Positions 1 through 10,740 of a DNA stretch of 64,000 nt are shown here, one piece after another; within the stretch, counting starts at the first letter, position 1, and each line of letters opens with the position of its first letter. Both the position numbers and the translations under genes were made by a program. This stretch comes from Branchinecta lynchi. Taxonomy: Eukaryota; Arthropoda; Branchiopoda; Anostraca; Branchinectidae. Below the pieces are notes generated by a model. It saw only the letters and a list, made by a program, of their open reading frames with translations, was not told where the DNA came from and searched no databases. Location of the stretch: contig JAKZAP010000014.1 of the NCBI GenBank assembly GCA_023053575.1, positions 16,518,938-16,582,937 on the forward strand, read 5' to 3'.

Positions 1-394
1 CCAGAAAACAGATTTCTGGCAGAAACTATTGCCATTGAAACGATGAAACTTTTCCTTTCTTTTTGCCAGAGACTTCCCAGTGAAAAACTACATTAAAGTC
101 TTCGGTATCTTAAATATCCACTCTACCCCTACTTGTTCAGTCCATGCCCATTTTCCTGTATTTAAACTTCCTATGTAATGTTTATTCACCCTAAGATCAC
201 TACGCTGATTTTTGCATTTGCCGTATTTGGGTGCTTTCGAGCTTCTGTGGATTGCTTCCTATGAGCTCATTGGTCAGAAATAACAAGTTTGTCTGTGTTT
301 TTCGTCAAGAGCAAGGCCTGAGGGAGGCTGAAAACAGCTAGTATTTATATTATATCTTATATACGAATTATGCCAAACCCTTTATACTTACGCA
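1..394. other. No feature seen
   Basis: AT-rich single-copy-looking sequence. No exon, repeat boundary or inverted repeat was recognised. Confidence 0.5.
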
Positions 395-580
395 CTTATC
401 AGTTCGTCACAAGTACTCCTTCCGCCCACGGTGACTGTGAATTATATTTGATGGCGTTTGTCAAACGAAAAAGTCAGCTGATATTTGCTGCAGTGATAGG
501 TTGGCTGGGGTCCGACGAATTCATCACAAGACAGTTCGTCGCAGGATAATTTGTCAAGGACAATTTTCCATACTGACGTT
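395..580. repeat. Degenerate GACGAATTGTC-type repeat, first patch
   Basis: Several imperfect copies of a 'CAGTTCGTCACAAG / ACGAATTCATCACAAG / CAGTTCGTCGCAGG' word lie between about 400 and 580. The same word recurs densely at 1915-2055, so these may be two ends of one old element. The approximate limits are by eye. Confidence 0.45.
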
Positions 581-1524
581 TCGTCACAATGAGTCTAATT
601 TCGAGTTCGTTTTCATTTAAGATGTACTATTAAATTCTCATTACATGAAAATAACGTGGGTATATATTGTATTAAAACATATGCTTATAAGTAATTCCCC
701 GCATTATTCGAGTATGTCAGTTTAACCAGATCGATATTTCCCTACCATGGTTTTCAGTCGCAGATTACTGTCTTCGAACTTCCTTTTTTTGGGTGGGTGG
801 GGGAACCCAGGAACAAATCGTTCAACATTCGTCTCAGTTTGTCCCTGCTCCTGTTGCAGAAACGAAATGTATCTCTCAATATTTGGATGAGCTAATCCAA
901 AGTGTTTGTTCAAAGCCGAGTAACATCCTTCAACAGTCGGAAGGTCTAATCTTTAAATTAAAGAACTGATTGATCCATTCATTTATTCATACTATATAGA
1001 CTACATAACATAAATATAAAGCAAGAAACAAGACCCCCTGAAGCTATCTTGTTGGGGATTTCTGAAGCGATTTCTGAACTCAGTGATTTCTGTAGCGTGC
1101 TGAACATTTTCCATTTTCGCTTCCTAAGGAGCGTGCTGAACCTTTTCCATTTTCGCTTCCTAAGAAGTGTTTTAATTTCCGAGTTAAAACCCGACATACA
1201 ACACCAACAGTTAGTGAAGATCGCATAATGCTTAGAACTATCAGAATAGTACGAGCAGTCTAAATGTCGCAGTGTTAGAAAACTCGGATTACCTTGGATT
1301 CATTTTATCTGTCTTTTGAGAATCCTTTAGAAAAGAGTTTTTCACGACCTATCTCAGTATCTGTGAGTTCCACATTTGACTAATGACACCTTGACTCCAA
1401 TCAAGAATCCCAAAAAGACTTAGAATTTAATAATTGCGATTGGTTCAGGGATTGAAAATAATCATTCGAAGATGGATTTAAACAATCTCTTGTGGAGGGG
1501 TGACAGTTTTGCTTTGATCCAAAC
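581..1524. other. Mostly unassigned; possible LINE 3' tail near 960-1050
   Basis: The - strand around 1050-970 ends in TATGAATAAATGAATGG-like repeats, the kind of short tandem tail seen at LINE 3' ends. A 31-33-bp direct repeat sits at about 1090-1170 (two 'GCGTGCTGAAC..TTTTCCATTTTCGCTTCC' units). The ORFs here are short and unrecognised. Confidence 0.35.
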
Positions 1525-1538
1525 TACCATTCCAGTAT

Positions 1539-1889
1539 ATTCAAATAATGTATACAAGGGATACGTCAGCCACGATTCTTCATCAGCGATATTTCGGCTC
1601 TTCTTGGCAAGGGTTCTCGTCAGGCTGTTAATCTTCTGGGTCAACGTCGGGGGAGAAAACAAACCTGTTATCAGGTTTACAGGTTTCTTAGGTGTAAACC
1701 TGATTAGAGGCAAGTACATGGCCTGGCAACTGGCATTGGTCCAGTGTTAGAATTGGGCACTGGTCCCGCCTGGCAAGGACCCTTGCCAAGAACGGCCGAA
1801 ATATCGCTGATAAAGAATCGTAACTGACGTATCCGTGTATACATTATTTGAATATATGTTACAATGTCAGCCTGGGCTCAAAAAATATT
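1539..1889 (+). mobile_element. Family A foldback retroelement, copy 1, with 14-bp TSD
   Basis: The insertion is flanked by perfect 14-bp direct repeats TACCATTCCAGTAT at 1525-1538 and 1890-1903. The left arm (about 1541-1647) reads on the - strand and the right arm (about 1767-1889) on the + strand, so the arms are inverted copies around a ~120-bp spacer. Shared words are GGATACGTCAG, TATTTCGGC and TTCTTGGCAAGGG. The right end is the family 3' terminus CTGGGCTCAAAAAATATTT. The TSD length suggests target-primed reverse transcription; a Penelope-like or SINE-like origin is inference. The same structure is seen at 13366, 30463 and 43271. Confidence 0.75.
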
Positions 1890-1914
1890 TACCATTCCAG
1901 TATCAAAACATTTT

Positions 1915-2055
1915 GAAATGTGACGAACTGTCCTGATAACGAACAGTCATAGTGACGAATTGTCGTATGACAAGTTGTCTGTTTTACCAATTGTCACCAA
2001 TTGTCTGTGCGATGAATTGTCTGTGACGAATTGTCTTTTGATCAATTGTCCTAGA
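1915..2055. repeat. Degenerate tandem repeat of a GACGAATTGTC word
   Basis: At least eight imperfect copies of 'TGACGAATTGTC / ACCAATTGTC / GATCAATTGTC' lie within 140 bp, spaced about 12-17 bp. Related copies occur at 395-580. No coding frame explains it. Confidence 0.6.
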
Positions 2056-2974
2056 ATCGTTGACTCTACTTGGCAAGTGTCCTCTTTAGGTTGTAGGTAG
2101 AAGGAAAGAACCTGCAATCACCGAAAAACTACATCAGTGAACCTGATTAACGTGAACGAATCCATTCGATAATAATTGAGATTACAGACAGTCTGGACAT
2201 GTGTAAGATGGCTATACTATATCGCCCACTTACGTTTATGATCCCCCCAAAAATGAGTAACAATATATCCTTGGAATTCGATGTGTCAGTTCAGTCGAAA
2301 ATGTATCCTTTCATCGAGGGACTGGAGAAAACCTGAAATGAAATGAAATGTCAAAACGTGTGTTGGAATCAAAGAGAATGTCAAATGGTCTTTTTTTCCC
2401 AGCCCTGCAGTATCCAGTGACAACCGTGACTTGGTTTAATCCTTATGTCTTGGTGGGGATAAACTTATCATCCTTTTTTTTCTCCTGTCAAAAAGGTTCG
2501 GCTGTCCAAGCAAATACTATCATATTTAATTACAGGTCCGGAAGATACGCTGCGTTTCCATGGCAACGCTTCGGCCGTTGATCATTTCCAACTGTTGGAA
2601 ACCGACGGGGATTGGCTGCTGATTGGAGCTAGGTAAGCCGGAAAAGATTTCCAAGGTTTCCCTGGTTTATCCTGTGGGATTTGGAAGCGCTTCTCTCGAG
2701 ATCCAAAAATAGCTTCGAGTTGCAACGGTGAAGCAAGCGTTTTAGAAGAAAAATATGGATTTTTGTTAAAGCCTATTACTCCTCCCTCCACCCAAACACT
2801 TGTGATCGGATGCGGCAAAAGAAGGTTGAGTTTAGCACTGTCAAGTTCTTTATACGTGTATAAGGTTTGAAGCCAACCTGACCATCCATTACAAACAAAA
2901 TAGAAAAAAAATCCTGAAAATCTCGTTTCTTCTATTTGCTTTATACGTTTGCTATAAGTTTCATCTTCCGAGCA
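2056..2974. other. No feature seen
   Basis: No exon or element was recognised. Short open frames on both strands overlap each other and look like chance. A small GAAAT run sits at about 2336-2350. Confidence 0.45.
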
Positions 2975-3040
2975 TACTTGGAAGTGCGCAAACTAGCGAA
3001 ACCGGGACAGACATACGAGTGCTATATGGCACTTGAGCCG
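2975..3040 (-). mobile_element. Family E fragment (5' end only)
   Basis: The reverse complement matches the start of the elements at 14153 and 40205: CTATATGGCACTTGAG, and CTAGCGAAACCGGGAC for the 'GTCCCGGTTTTGCTAG' word. Most of the element is missing. Confidence 0.6.
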
Positions 3041-3652
3041 AAAATGTCATACGAAGGAACATACATTAACTTCCTTCACGTTTCTACTCTCCAGTCGCTC
3101 AATTCTTTGTCTACCATCTGGATGCGATGCGAAGCCGCCGAGATTCTTGATTTCCTTCTACGACCACAATCCCAATTAGCCCATTGTGGACTTTTCAGTT
3201 TTGCGTTTAATTTTATTTCTGTTCTTGTTCAAAACTCGCTGCCAAATATGATAAAAGTCTTTCGTGCCAGAAATCTTGGCTGGCATTGAGGATGGCCACA
3301 AGATAGAGAAAGTTTGTGTCAAGCAGAATATCATACGGAAGACATTATGGATTCAGGATGAAAGCCCCTTCGCATAATATCCTAATTTTACTTTTCCGGA
3401 CGCCATCATTTCTGCCAGCTCCATGGTTTTCATTTTTTTCAGTTTTCTTTTCCGTCCGGGTGGGAAGGATTTTGTCAGGCGAATAACTCTTTAGACACCA
3501 TTCTGCGTCTTCCGTGGTATATCATTCCATGTTTCAGAAAGTTTGTTTTGCCACGAGCAAAGCCAGTGTTGCTTATCATTCCACCTTTATTATTAATTCT
3601 TAGGGACTGGTCACTCGCTTTCTAAATGTGGTCTACGAGTGGCTGAGTGACA
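3041..3652. other. No feature seen
   Basis: No recognisable gene or repeat. An open frame running from the preceding element fragment to about 3289 is chimeric with it and not credible as a gene. Confidence 0.4.
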
Positions 3653-3892
3653 TATAAGGGCAATTCTGGCGGTCTGGAAAGCTTCGTGAGTTTATACGCC
3701 TGCTATTCTTGCGCTCCGCTAATTTCCGCCAGTGACTTGGAAAGCGAATCCACTACGCGAGTGGAAAGTGGTTTAGGCAAGTCAGCGAGAAGTTGTAAAA
3801 GGGCAACTGAGGCGCAACAACTTTTTTACTATTCTTGCGCTCGGTTGTCGCTTTAGAAAGCGAATCCAAGGGATCGCCAGAATCGCCATATA
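3653..3892. mobile_element. Small inverted-repeat element (240 bp)
   Basis: Imperfect terminal inverted repeats of about 21 bp: GGGCAATTCTGGCGGTC at the left and GATCGCCAGAATCGCC at the right, both reaching into TATA. An internal ~40-bp word (CTATTCTTGCGCTC ... AAAGCGAATCCA) occurs twice. The target duplication is uncertain. Confidence 0.5.
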
Positions 3893-4410
3893 CTGTTCAA
3901 ACTTGTTTATTTAAACCTGGAAACCTAATTTGACCTACAGCCACTACAAGCAAAGGCATAGAATAAGAAGAAATGAAAAAAAAAAATTGTCTGAATGAGA
4001 TTTAATTTACTTTTCAGTTGCTTGATTTCAGGCGGTATTTTTGTTCTTTGTTAGGTTACGTTCTCTTAAGTTTTAGCCCTTCACCCCACAATCGAACACA
4101 ATCCTACGAAATTTCCTATACGAAGAGAAACAAAGTCCTAAAGTTGTCTTGATGTAAATGAAGAAGTGACAACATTTCGTAGAAGAAATATCCTATTCAC
4201 ATTAGTCAGTATACGGCAACCTGTGATGACTTAGCTTTTCCCATCTACTCTGAGTGGCTCTTACGCAAATAAACTAAAAGAAAAAATGTGTAATAGAAAA
4301 CTGTGTAATAAACCGAAACTACACATGATAATTTCTATTTGTCGATAAATATTGATGTAATCACCTACCAATTCTTTGAAATAAAACTACAGGGCAAAAT
4401 CTATTCGTTA
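3893..4410. other. No feature seen
   Basis: AT-rich; no exon or repeat was recognised. Confidence 0.4.
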
Positions 4411-4442
4411 TTTTTGGGATCCCAAAACGGAAGTGTTGGGTT
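4411..4442. mobile_element. Solo terminus of family F
   Basis: TTTTTGGGATCCCAAAAC followed by GGAAGTG is the palindromic 5' end of family F. The rest of the element is not present. Confidence 0.5.
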
Positions 4443-4884
4443 AAGTTAAATAAGTTAAATAACTCGCAAGTAGTTGACTTGTATCGAAACAGGTAAAAAA
4501 ATGACGTTTAAAAGTTAAATAACGTTCAAAGCACCCAGGCTTCTACTGCAGCTCCTTGAGGTATGGGTGTTTGCTGTTTTTGTTTACCTGTTGGTAAAAC
4601 AAAATATCCACCGTCATAAGTTAATACGTCTTGAACAACATACCTCTACTGGAATCAGCATTGTAATCTTGTCTATTAAAATTCTCTCTTCTGAGAGAAC
4701 AAGTAACGAAGACGAATCATTCGTTTTTTTGCGGAACTACCAGCTCCCAGTTTATTGCTGAAAGTTGAAGAGCTCGATTTAATTGGACTGGGATGCTGGA
4801 ATTGTATTTTAACCAGGGAAGGGTGCTGTTGTATTTCGTGCGGGGAACCCATGGTGTCAGACTTGTGCAGTCATGGTCGCATCC

Positions 4885-4990
4885 AAGATTATTTTTTTCG
4901 GTGATGCTATTTGATAAATGAATGAATGAATAAATGATGTATTTGCACATGAAAGCCATCGGTCCATCACGCAACAAAAACGGTACATAC
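4885..4990 (-). mobile_element. Probable LINE 3' tail
   Basis: On the - strand, sequence ending in (ATTC)n (ATTTATTCATTCATTCATTT) is preceded by a GC-richer 3'-UTR-like stretch. This is the usual look of a CR1/L2-type LINE 3' end. No coding part is attached. Confidence 0.4.
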
Positions 4991-5018
4991 TATACTTACA
5001 TACATACCACACTCTTAA

Positions 5019-6062
5019 AGGACCCCTCGCACTATCTACTCTTCAACTTACAGTATTTTAATATCTTTGAATATTAAAACTATGCTGTGCTTTCAACAAA
5101 TAACCCACGGTTTTGGCTGTTTTAAAACTTTTCTTCTGAGACCCGTTGACTTGTAGCGTAAACAGGGAAACAATTTGCATAACCGGTTTTTGGAATCCCA
5201 AAATGTAAGTGGAGGGATACCTGTGACATCGCAAAAGTTGTCCGTCTGTCCGCACGATAACTCTCGAGGGGATTGATATATCTTGGCGAAACTTGGTGGG
5301 ACGGATCCTTTAGGCCAAAGTACAGGTCAAGTTCGAAGATGGGCTTTGTAGCCCCATAATTGAGGGTGGAGGAGGGGTTTCAGATTAAGGGGCAACAAAA
5401 ATATTTTTGGAAGCTATTTAGATAGTTGAATTAGTGGCGAATATGAAATTTATTTTCTAGCCGGACAAATAGTTCACCCGGATTCCGGCAAAAACTCGGA
5501 AAATTTGTGAAAAGTAAAAGTTTAATATGAAGTTGATTAGAGGTTCGATTTACGGGCAAGGAGATGTGCGAGTTCTAATATGAAAATTATTTTCTCGCCA
5601 TGCAATAAGTTCGGCCGGAAAGAAAGGTGTAAGGAGACCTGCTGGATTCGTTTTTGAGCTTTAGTTTTTTGTCAGGCAAGTAGTTTGTCTGGAATCCGGT
5701 CGAAACAGGAAATTGGGCAGAAGTAAGGAAGGAAGGAGATACGACGTGGCTATAGGGTAAACCATATGCTGAATCCATATCTGAATATTTGACAGCGCAA
5801 AACGGATATCTGAATAGATCTTAACCGAAAATTTTGGGATCCCATCGAAACCTTTGGTCTTGTTCTGATGGAAAAATATCTCTTAGACAACCGTCGAACA
5901 GCGTGATACACATAAAAGAGCAAAACACGGCAAGTGAGAAAATCAGCGTGGTTTTGTTAGAGGGGTTAGAATGTACCGTACAAAATTGGGGTCTCCGGGT
6001 TTAGAAATGTATGGATTTCTTTGGAATTAGGTTGCATTAGTACTATAGGTAAGGCATGTCCT
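5019..6062 (-). mobile_element. Family B piggyBac-like MITE, copy 1, split by a family F insertion
   Basis: TTAA is duplicated at 5015-5018 and 6063-6066. The ends are AGGACCCCTCGC and ATGTCCT, matching the termini of the other B copies. Removing the F element (5187-5864) leaves about 366 bp, the same length as the intact copies at 17012 and 63409. There is no coding capacity. TTAA target and terminal AGGACC suggest a piggyBac-type transposase in trans (inference). Confidence 0.8.
5187..5864 (+). mobile_element. Family F (GGGATCCC) element nested in family B
   Basis: Begins with the degenerate palindrome TTTTTGGAATCCCAAAA, then GTAAGTGGAGGGATACC and a short TCYG run. It contains GAAACTTGGTGGGACGGAT and CGGAATCCGG-type modules, and ends GGGATCCCATCGAAACC then TTTGGTCTTGTT. 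It interrupts family B exactly within the T tract between ATAACCGG and CTGATGG; copies of B at 17.2, 25.8 and 43.2 kb show the uninterrupted site. No target duplication beyond T residues is visible. Confidence 0.8.
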
Positions 6063-6686
6063 TTAACAGTTTTAATTTAATCAATAGTTTATTAACACTA
6101 TAAACACGACTCTCCATTAATTTTTTTTTTGGTATCTAAAAGCTAACTTGAGGAACTTCCCAACATTTCTTATATCTTTCAAATCTTTGCTGCGTTGGTC
6201 AGCGGTGAGACTCGAAACTCAGCTATCTTGGGGGGGGGGGGGCTTATGGTAATTTATGTCCCTGGGTTGATCAGGACGGTTATAAAAACACTCAGAAGCA
6301 GAACAAAAATGTTGCCGCACGAAATCGCAGATGTATAGTGGCTCCCTGGTCCAGTATTGTTGCCAGGTTGCTTGCTTGATCACGACTGAGAAGAAATCGG
6401 AATGAATATGGCTGAACACGCTTTTGTTAAAAGTAATATGGCAAACCGTGTTTAGTTTTGTGTTGTACGCAAACGTAACACTTAAACGCTGACAAGTTAA
6501 GTTTTCTGCAACATTAACAGATATTACCCAAGGACCCAAAGTGTTACGGCTAGGTTAGGTTCTGACAGTGTATTTTCTGATAGTATTGTTATCGATATTA
6601 TCCTGCCTTGACAGATCCTGGAACATAAAACCATGTCTGGCCGGTCAGTAGCCTATTTTGAATGGGCGACCGCTTGGGAAGCGCTA

Positions 6687-6855
6687 CACTGTAAAACAAA
6701 ATCTTGCAGTATACGCTAATGGGGTTAATCTTGTCTCTAAAAAGATAATCTTATCTCTAATTCCGATTAATCTTATCTCAGTAGAGATAAGGTTAGTCCC
6801 AGTCGCAAATATTGCAGTTAACTTCAATCCTTACTCGGAGAAACTTTATACAGTG
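6687..6855. mobile_element. Family D palindromic MITE, copy 1
   Basis: The termini CACTGTAAAACAAAATC and ACTTTATACAGTG are inverted. The interior is built of alternating GATTAATCTTATCTC and GAGATAAG words that fold back. 169 bp. CACTG ends are reminiscent of CMC/EnSpm elements, but the superfamily is not proven. Confidence 0.65.
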
Positions 6856-6907
6856 TATGTTGGCGGTCATAGGTGTGGTCGCCAAGAAGCTGCGACATTA
6901 ATTCGTA

Positions 6908-7050
6908 CACTGTAAAAAAAGAATCTTTCAGGAGTTGCTACTGGGATTAATCTTGTCTCTATTGAGATAAGATTAATCTTATCCCAGTAGAGATAAGATT
7001 AATCCCAGTAGCAAATACTGCAGTTAACTTTAATCCTTACTTGGAGAAAC
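6908..7050. mobile_element. Family D palindromic MITE, copy 2 (right end lost)
   Basis: Starts CACTGTAAAAAAAGAATC, 52 bp after copy 1. It contains a near-perfect palindrome (GGGATTAATCTTGTCTC ... GATAAGATTAATCCC). The sequence stays alignable to copy 1 through TTACTTGGAGAAACT and then diverges. Confidence 0.6.
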
Positions 7051-7612
7051 TCTCAACGACTGCGAATACAATATGTGAGGAGATCGGAAGGAAAAAGAGA
7101 GGAAAAATACAATAAAAACACTGAATGGCAAAATGGTGGACTCAGCAAAACAAACGAATGATCCCGTGATACCAAGACAGCCTCTTGTTCGTGTAGTTCC
7201 TGGAATTTATTTCATTTATCTATTTATTCATCATTTTCTTATGCATTGCAAATACAAAACGTAAAGATAGTGGGAGGAGAAAGGAAATAAGTACAATGGA
7301 GAAGCCTGCAGTGACAAAATAACAAGAATCAACAAAACAAACGAATGTGCCCGTGATACGGAGACATCCTTTTGTTTGTGTATCTCCTGGACTTTTGACC
7401 GTAATTTATTTATCGCTCTAATAAAGTTCAGCTGACGTATCCGTTGTTCACTATCAGCCATAATTTATTTTTCACCGCTGCGAATACGAAACATGAAGAT
7501 ACTGGAAGGAGAAACAATACAAAATAATGAAAAAAAATTGACCATAAACAAAATAACAAGAATACATCCTTTTGTAAACTTGAGCTGATAATTTTTCCTG
7601 TAGCTCCTGGAG
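7049..7612. repeat. Three degenerate tandem units (~160-190 bp)
   Basis: Units start near 7049, 7235 and 7478 with GCGAATACAA(A/T)A-like words, continue through GGAGGAGAAAGGAA, AACAAAACAAACGAATG and GTGATACNNAGACA, and close with CTCCTGGA. The third unit is less complete. No protein is encoded. A family A end is inserted in the second/third junction (7412-7460). Confidence 0.6.
7412..7460 (+). mobile_element. Short family A 3' fragment
   Basis: It carries TTCAGCTGACGTATCCGTTG and sits between two copies of TAATTTATTT (7402-7411 and 7461-7470), a plausible 10-bp TSD; the AT-rich word makes chance possible. Confidence 0.5.
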
Positions 7613-7729
7613 TCGCTGCACCAAGAACAGTCTACTGAGATATTACTAGAGGCGAAAGCCTCTGTAATTAATATATATATATTGGTGTGTTATATTATTG
7701 TGATGTTGCGGAGAATGCCCGTCTTCCCA

Positions 7730-7867
7730 CACTGTAAAAAAAAATCTTGCAGGATTTACTACTGGGATTAATCTTGTCTCTAAAAAGATAGTTTTATCTC
7801 TAATTTGGATTAATCTAATCTAAGTAGAGATAACATTAATCCTTACTAGGAGGAACTTTTTACAGTG
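7730..7867. mobile_element. Family D palindromic MITE, copy 3
   Basis: 138 bp, from CACTGTAAAAAAAAATC to GGAACTTTTTACAGTG, with the same internal GGGATTAATCTTGTCTC words as copies 1 and 2. Confidence 0.7.
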
Positions 7868-9033
7868 CACTAAGGCAAAGCTGAACTCACGCCGCTGAAC
7901 CCATTGGAAGCATTAGCCGACTAAACCTGGGAAGTGCAAAAGGTTTTTGTGGCCGTTCCATAGCAACTGTCTGTAGCCCCCTACGATGAGATTCGCATCA
8001 CAATAGCCCTCAGCATACCGCCCCCTTTCTATAGAATTCGCTACAGACTATAAAGCGACAGCTCGCAATGAAAGTGACTTCCCCCCTCCTGACTTTAGAA
8101 GGCGATTACCTATCTTTCCTGTCTACACAAGGCTTAGAAATTGTTAGGTTTCATTGGGGACCCATTTGTTTACCAATGAATTTCCCGGATCGAAAGAAAT
8201 AGTCCCTGAGCAAATGGACCCCTTGGTGGTAGTTCCAAGAGGAGCTAATTTGATGCAGCAGAAAAATTTGGATGGGGGTTCAGATTCATATTTCACGGTG
8301 CCAACGTCTCTTCTTTTCCGGAGATTATATACACTTTTGGGTCTGAGATGGAGTTTGCCAGGTTGGAAAAGGTGGTAGCTCCAGTCTGTGCTGACCTAAT
8401 TTGCTTCTGTTTATTGATTTGTTAATTAAAAGATTTGTTGTTAACTTGTCACCATCACTTCACGTGTCATCAGCTTAAGCGATGGCAGAGAGATTGCCAC
8501 GCTAAAAGTGCTTCTGAATAAGGTAAAATGCGATACCTCGTATTTCCGCTAATAGCTGATATAGCGAATTTTCCCTTCCGGTTTCGTGGTATCTCTATTT
8601 GCTTTTACCCCTCTGCGTGAATATTAAGCAACTATATTGGCAAAACGTGTACTTGTGCACACTCAGTGCATCCCAATAAGTGGCCTTTGGGCCAGGGAAA
8701 AGAAATAGATAGCTTCTTTTGCAGACGCACTTGTGTAACGCGATTCACAGGGCGTTGTTGCTGATTCTGGTCTTATTTTCTCTGTCTCGTGAGTTTGTAT
8801 TTGTGACGGATACCTTCTGGCCCCCCTTCTTGCGCTCCTCCTGTGTCCTTCTCCCCCCCCCCCCCCCCCCCCGAGATGGCCGACCCGGGGCAATGGACCA
8901 TACTTGATTTTCGTCTTCCGAATTTGTTTTCTTCTCCTTCTTGTTTTTTCTTTCTTTATGCGACCACTCCATCTTTCTATAGAGCTGATGATGGGAAATA
9001 AATCAGTTATAATTAGTAATATTTCTTTTTCAG
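7868..9033. other. Intron/upstream sequence, no gene seen
   Basis: Unique-looking sequence leading to the 9034 exon, with a long poly-C run at about 8852-8872. Open frames on both strands around 8663-9223 overlap the poly-C and the real exon and are shadows. Confidence 0.5.
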
Positions 9034-9079
9034 GAATAAACTCTACAACTTGACAGCAACGACCCTCCACGAAAACCCG
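9034..9079 (+). CDS. Sema1a: Semaphorin exon (sema domain, first exon in window)
   Basis: Internal 46-bp exon. A pyrimidine-rich acceptor (TTTCTTTTTCAG) precedes it and a GTATGT donor follows. It starts with the last base of a split codon and ends on a whole codon; the other frames have early stops. It reads NKLYNLTATTLHENP after the split residue. In semaphorins the N-terminal blade contains a 'GARN-x-VYN-hydrophobic' segment, and YNLT fits it; NLT is also an N-glycosylation sequon. Semaphorins are secreted or membrane guidance ligands that bind plexins through the sema beta-propeller. On its own the exon is too short to be sure of; the support is that it joins in phase to 13251-13313 and 38094-38201 with no gap relative to the family pattern. 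The exon(s) for the signal peptide and first strands were not found in 1-9033. Confidence 0.72.
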
Positions 9080-9445
9080 GTATGTTCTTAGTGTTATTAG
9101 TCCTAGTTTACACACACTGTTGTTTGTGTGTATATAGGGGGGGGGGGGGGGGAGTAATTGAACTATTTGCACGTTACATCGGTAGAAGTTGTTAGGAGGG
9201 TCCCGAGTCTTGATCCTCAGCAAGGCCCTCAGTGCTGCGGTTTTATATAAAAAAAAAATAGTCGCAGATTACCCAGCTGTAAAACGGGTACCTAGAGATA
9301 TCTTCCAAGAAGCACGGGAAGCTTCTGTTGGTTTGCCCCTAGTCGCAGAAGTTTGTTAAAAGTAAAAGTTTTATTTGAAGTTGATTAGATGTTTGATTTA
9401 GAGGTAAAAAGACATGCTGAATAGTTGTAGCTGAATGTGCAATAG

Positions 9446-9525
9446 CTAAAATGTAGCTGACGTATCCGTTTTGCACTGTCAAACAGGATTCGCAGTCAAC
9501 TTTGGCTGAAGTAATATTTATCACC
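9446..9525 (+). mobile_element. Family A fragment
   Basis: TAGCTGACGTATCCGTTTTG, then GATTCGCAGTCAACTTTGGC and GTAATATTTATCA, matching the 3' part of the copies at 13676 and 32100. No arms or TSD were identified. Confidence 0.55.
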
Positions 9526-9730
9526 AAAGATAATAATTGAAATAATTTATTTTTAATTAAATGAAAAATGAATTGCGGTTTCTGGTTTTCTCGCTTCAGT
9601 ACAGATGTCGTTTGTCGTTAGTGGAGTGTTGGAGTAGAACAATAGGCCTACACTCTTGCTAACGCTGTAGCAGCTTTCGGATTTCAGTTTCCACCCCTTT
9701 TTGTGGAGCTCGTAACTGGGAAACCTTTAC

Positions 9731-10715
9731 AGGTATCAAGTTTAAACCTGGTACACTTGTGGGGATTGGGGTCTAGTTGTGCCTTTTGGGGTTCCTACTC
9801 TCCACATCCACCCGGTTCAGGGACAAATGGTCCCAAGTTGCCCACTGAATAATGTTAACAACTTGACCAGAGCTGGACATAGGACGATGAAATTCATTGT
9901 ACTTGTCCTAGTCCCTAGGGCTGGGAAATTACTTTTCACGTTGCACCTTCCCCACCCACCCCGTTCATCGGCAACTGGGTTCAGACTACCAAAGAGTGAA
10001 GTTCGTGACCTGTGACAGGTATCAAGTTGAAGATTGGTTGGCGTGTAAGCATTGGGGTCTCTTTTTGCTTTTTGGGGGTCCCAGATACCACTCTCACTTG
10101 GCTTAAGTGGAATTGGGCCAAGATTGCCCATCTTTTAATGTTTTTAACTTGACAATAACTGGAAATAGGGCGATGAAATCCTTGCGCATTTAGATCTTAA
10201 GGTTGGGAATATATATATGTGGAGTTGAACTACCCTCCCACCCTCCACGTTCATGGGCAAGAGTGCCCAGTTGCCCATGAGTTAAGTTTTTAACCCGTGA
10301 CTGGAATCAAACTCTAAGCTGGTATACTTGAAGATAAATATGTCTAGATACGCATTTTGATGGGTCCCGACCCCACCCCACCCTATCGTTCATGCGCAGC
10401 TGAGCCCAGATTTCCGATGAGTTTAATAAGCTGGAAACTGGATGGTTTTTGTCATATTATCGATGATATTATTGATTCTTAATGGAGTTGTAACGAAGGG
10501 TTGCTGCGATTTTGTTTATTCCAGTCGTTATTACCTTGCTAATTGGAAAGAGGTTTAAAAGGGTCGGACTCGCTAGCAAGACATTCAGTATTAAAACTGA
10601 AACTGTTCTTCAAGCTCCGTTTGGATTACTACATGCGGTTCGTTTACTTTAAAAGCTTTTAAAGTGGGATGATGTCAAAATAGGTTATTTCAGTACTTCT
10701 TTGGTTATTTGGGAT
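9731..10715 (+). repeat. Family H element, copy 1 (285-290-bp internal units)
   Basis: Units begin with AGGTATCAAGTT at 9731 and 10016 and a diverged version near 10305. Each has TGCCCA-type words, GGACGATGAAATTC and a CCCACCC run. The right third includes TCGGACTCGCTAGCAAG and AAAAGCTTTTAAAG. The whole stretch matches 46335-47447 in inverted orientation. Confidence 0.65.
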
Positions 10716-10740
10716 GTGGGATATCTTGGTCTAACGTTGA

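Noticed and set aside
8280..8356. Candidate upstream semaphorin exon ending GAGTTTGCCAG before GTTGG
   Set aside because: The phase would fit the split codon of the 9034 exon, but the donor is weak and the encoded residues do not resemble the expected GAR/GGR segment.
8663..9223. 186-codon - strand ORF
   Set aside because: It runs antisense through a poly-C tract and the + strand semaphorin exon; no domain and a poly-Gly stretch from the homopolymer.
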